A stretch of DNA of 7,572 nt from an uncultured Haloferula sp. (GTDB taxonomy: Bacteria > Verrucomicrobiota > Verrucomicrobiae > Verrucomicrobiales > Akkermansiaceae): assembly GCA_946481625.1 (NCBI GenBank), contig CAMLOZ010000154.1:1-7572 (forward strand), given 5' to 3'. The stretch's first letter is position 1. Every line of letters begins with the position of its first letter. This document shows, piece after piece, positions 7,058 to 7,572 of this stretch. Below the pieces are notes generated by a model. The model was not told the DNA's origin and made no database searches. It saw nothing but the letters and a program-made list of their open reading frames with translations. The translations under genes and the position numbers were made by a program.

Positions 7058-7122
7058 ATTCAATTTTCACGCAATCTTCATCGAGTTCCCCGATTAGGGT
7101 AGCCCGCCGAAAACCACGCCTT

Positions 7123-7158
7123 GTCCCCTGATCGGGGGACGCTGCACTTTATTGCAAC
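7123..7158 (-). terminator. Two abutting hairpins downstream of the small membrane-protein gene; possible terminator
   Basis: On the minus strand, GTTGCA-ATAAAG-TGCAGC (7158-7141) is followed without a gap by GTCCCC-CGATCA-GGGGAC (7140-7123). Each is a 6-bp stem with a 6-base loop. The first needs a G-U pair that forms only in minus-strand RNA, which fits transcription in that direction. The pair begins about 35 bases after the stop codon at 7194. No T run directly follows; the nearest is TTTT about nine bases on, so termination is uncertain and an RNA-processing or stability element is equally possible. Confidence 0.35.
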
Positions 7159-7193
7159 GGGGGAAGCAATCGCGACAACTCCTCTCCCCGCCT

Positions 7194-7538
7194 TCACTCT
7201 CCCTCCGCCGGAGCCGGGGCAGCCGGTTGCGGAGGAGGAGCCTGAGGCTGCGGTGCCGGAGTTCCCGGCGTGGTCGGGGCTTGCATGCCCTCTGCGTCCG
7301 CCTTCTCCTGCTCTTCCACGGGCTGCTTCTCGCGCTCCTTCTTCGCCTCGGAAATCTTGCCCCAAAGGAACGCCAGCGCACCGATCACCAGCGCACCGAT
7401 CAGGATGTGCTGCAGCAAGGCCCAGTCCGTTCCCCCCTTCTTCTTCTTGTGCACCACCACCGGGGCCGGCCTCGCCGGGCGGCGCGGCGCGGTGTGCGCC
7501 ACCGGCACAGGCTGCGGACGCCCCGGAGGCCGCTGCAT
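7194..7538 (-). CDS. Small proline-rich single-pass membrane protein of unknown function
   Basis: I do not recognise a family. From the ATG at 7538 the product has 114 residues: a Pro/Arg-rich N-terminus (1-30), a basic KKKKGG patch (31-36), one membrane helix (about 40-60, LLQHILIGALVIGALAFLWG), a charged stretch KISEAKKEREK suggestive of a short coiled coil (61-80), and a low-complexity Pro/Gln/Ala tail (87-114). The start is uncertain: the frame stays open from 7538 to the window edge (upstream codons read NKEPHTSSLKT), so the true N-terminus may lie outside. No Shine-Dalgarno sequence lies at a useful distance from 7538. The gene precedes the two kinases on the same strand, 291 bases away, so it could belong to the same functional group but probably not the same tight operon. 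Pro-rich tails like this often cross cell-envelope space or bind partners; that is inference. Confidence 0.7.
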   Translation of the reverse strand: MQRPPGRPQPVPVAHTAPRRPARPAPVVVHKKKKGGTDWALLQHILIGALVIGALAFLWGKISEAKKEREKQPVEEQEKADAEGMQAPTTPGTPAPQPQAPPPQPAAPAPAEGE

Positions 7539-7572
7539 CGTCTTCAGCGAGGAGGTATGCGGCTCCTTGTTC

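Larger units (their letters stand above)
6903..7193. promoter_or_regulatory. Intergenic leader region upstream of the shorter kinase gene
   Basis: These 291 bases contain no credible gene and are clearly richer in A and T than the flanking genes, notably around 6920-7085. They probably hold the promoter and leader of the kinase gene(s). Visible structures are a perfect 7-bp inverted repeat ATTCCCT/AGGGAAT (7031-7057), an overlapping GAATATTC palindrome (7054-7061), a near-tandem repeat with TCAACTCGG and TCAATTCCG on the minus strand (about 7012-7029), and two abutting hairpins at 7123-7158. No strong -35/-10 pair was found, so the promoter role is inferred from position and base composition. 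Confidence 0.45.

Noticed and set aside
4122..7097. Very long open frame on the plus strand, opposite the shorter kinase
   Set aside because: The same Arg/His/Leu-rich composition appears in the same antisense register as the frame opposite the other kinase. It reflects stop-codon scarcity opposite GC-rich genes, not a real gene.
7550..7572. AGGAGGT followed by ATG on the plus strand at 7557
   Set aside because: The spacing is zero, the minus frame of the small membrane protein is open through the same bases, and only a few codons remain before the window ends.

Overview
The window is GC-rich and most likely comes from the chromosome of a member of the Verrucomicrobiota. The best clue is the start of the two kinases: a short leader reading roughly PSLxxLAALLPxYDFEAF runs into a GGMGAVYKARQ glycine loop, a style common in kinases of that phylum. 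Kinases carrying C-type-lectin-like domains fit the same group. This placement rests on pattern recognition, not on a search.

Layout: (1) The left edge holds the start of a secreted protein on the minus strand (1-138), cut by the window. (2) About 170 bases of divergent intergenic space lead to a plus-strand group II truncated haemoglobin (309-677). (3) The globin converges, 37 bases apart, on a large minus-strand gene (715-4113) for a 1132-residue Ser/Thr kinase. (4) 101 bases upstream of it lies a second, related minus-strand kinase of 895 residues (4215-6902). (5) An AT-richer gap of 291 bases with several inverted repeats separates it from a minus-strand gene for a small single-pass membrane protein (7194-7538, possibly starting outside the window). 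The minus-strand order of transcription is small membrane protein, shorter kinase, longer kinase.

The two kinases are tandem paralogues: 164 of their first 200 residues are identical without gaps. Each has a complete-looking RD-type kinase domain, a Pro/Ala/Ser linker, one transmembrane helix, a cysteine-free C-type-lectin-like domain, a conserved helical segment, and two C-terminal tryptophan-rich beta-type modules. The longer kinase also has a second lectin-like domain and a segment resembling DUF3395 (the DnaJC11 C-terminal type). Together they look like one- or two-component receptor kinases that couple an extracytoplasmic (or at least membrane-distal) binding region to cytoplasmic phosphorylation. 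Ligand and substrate cannot be read from the sequence. The W-rich repeat module and the modular difference between the paralogues are the most interesting parts. I saw no tRNA, rRNA, CRISPR array or insertion sequence.
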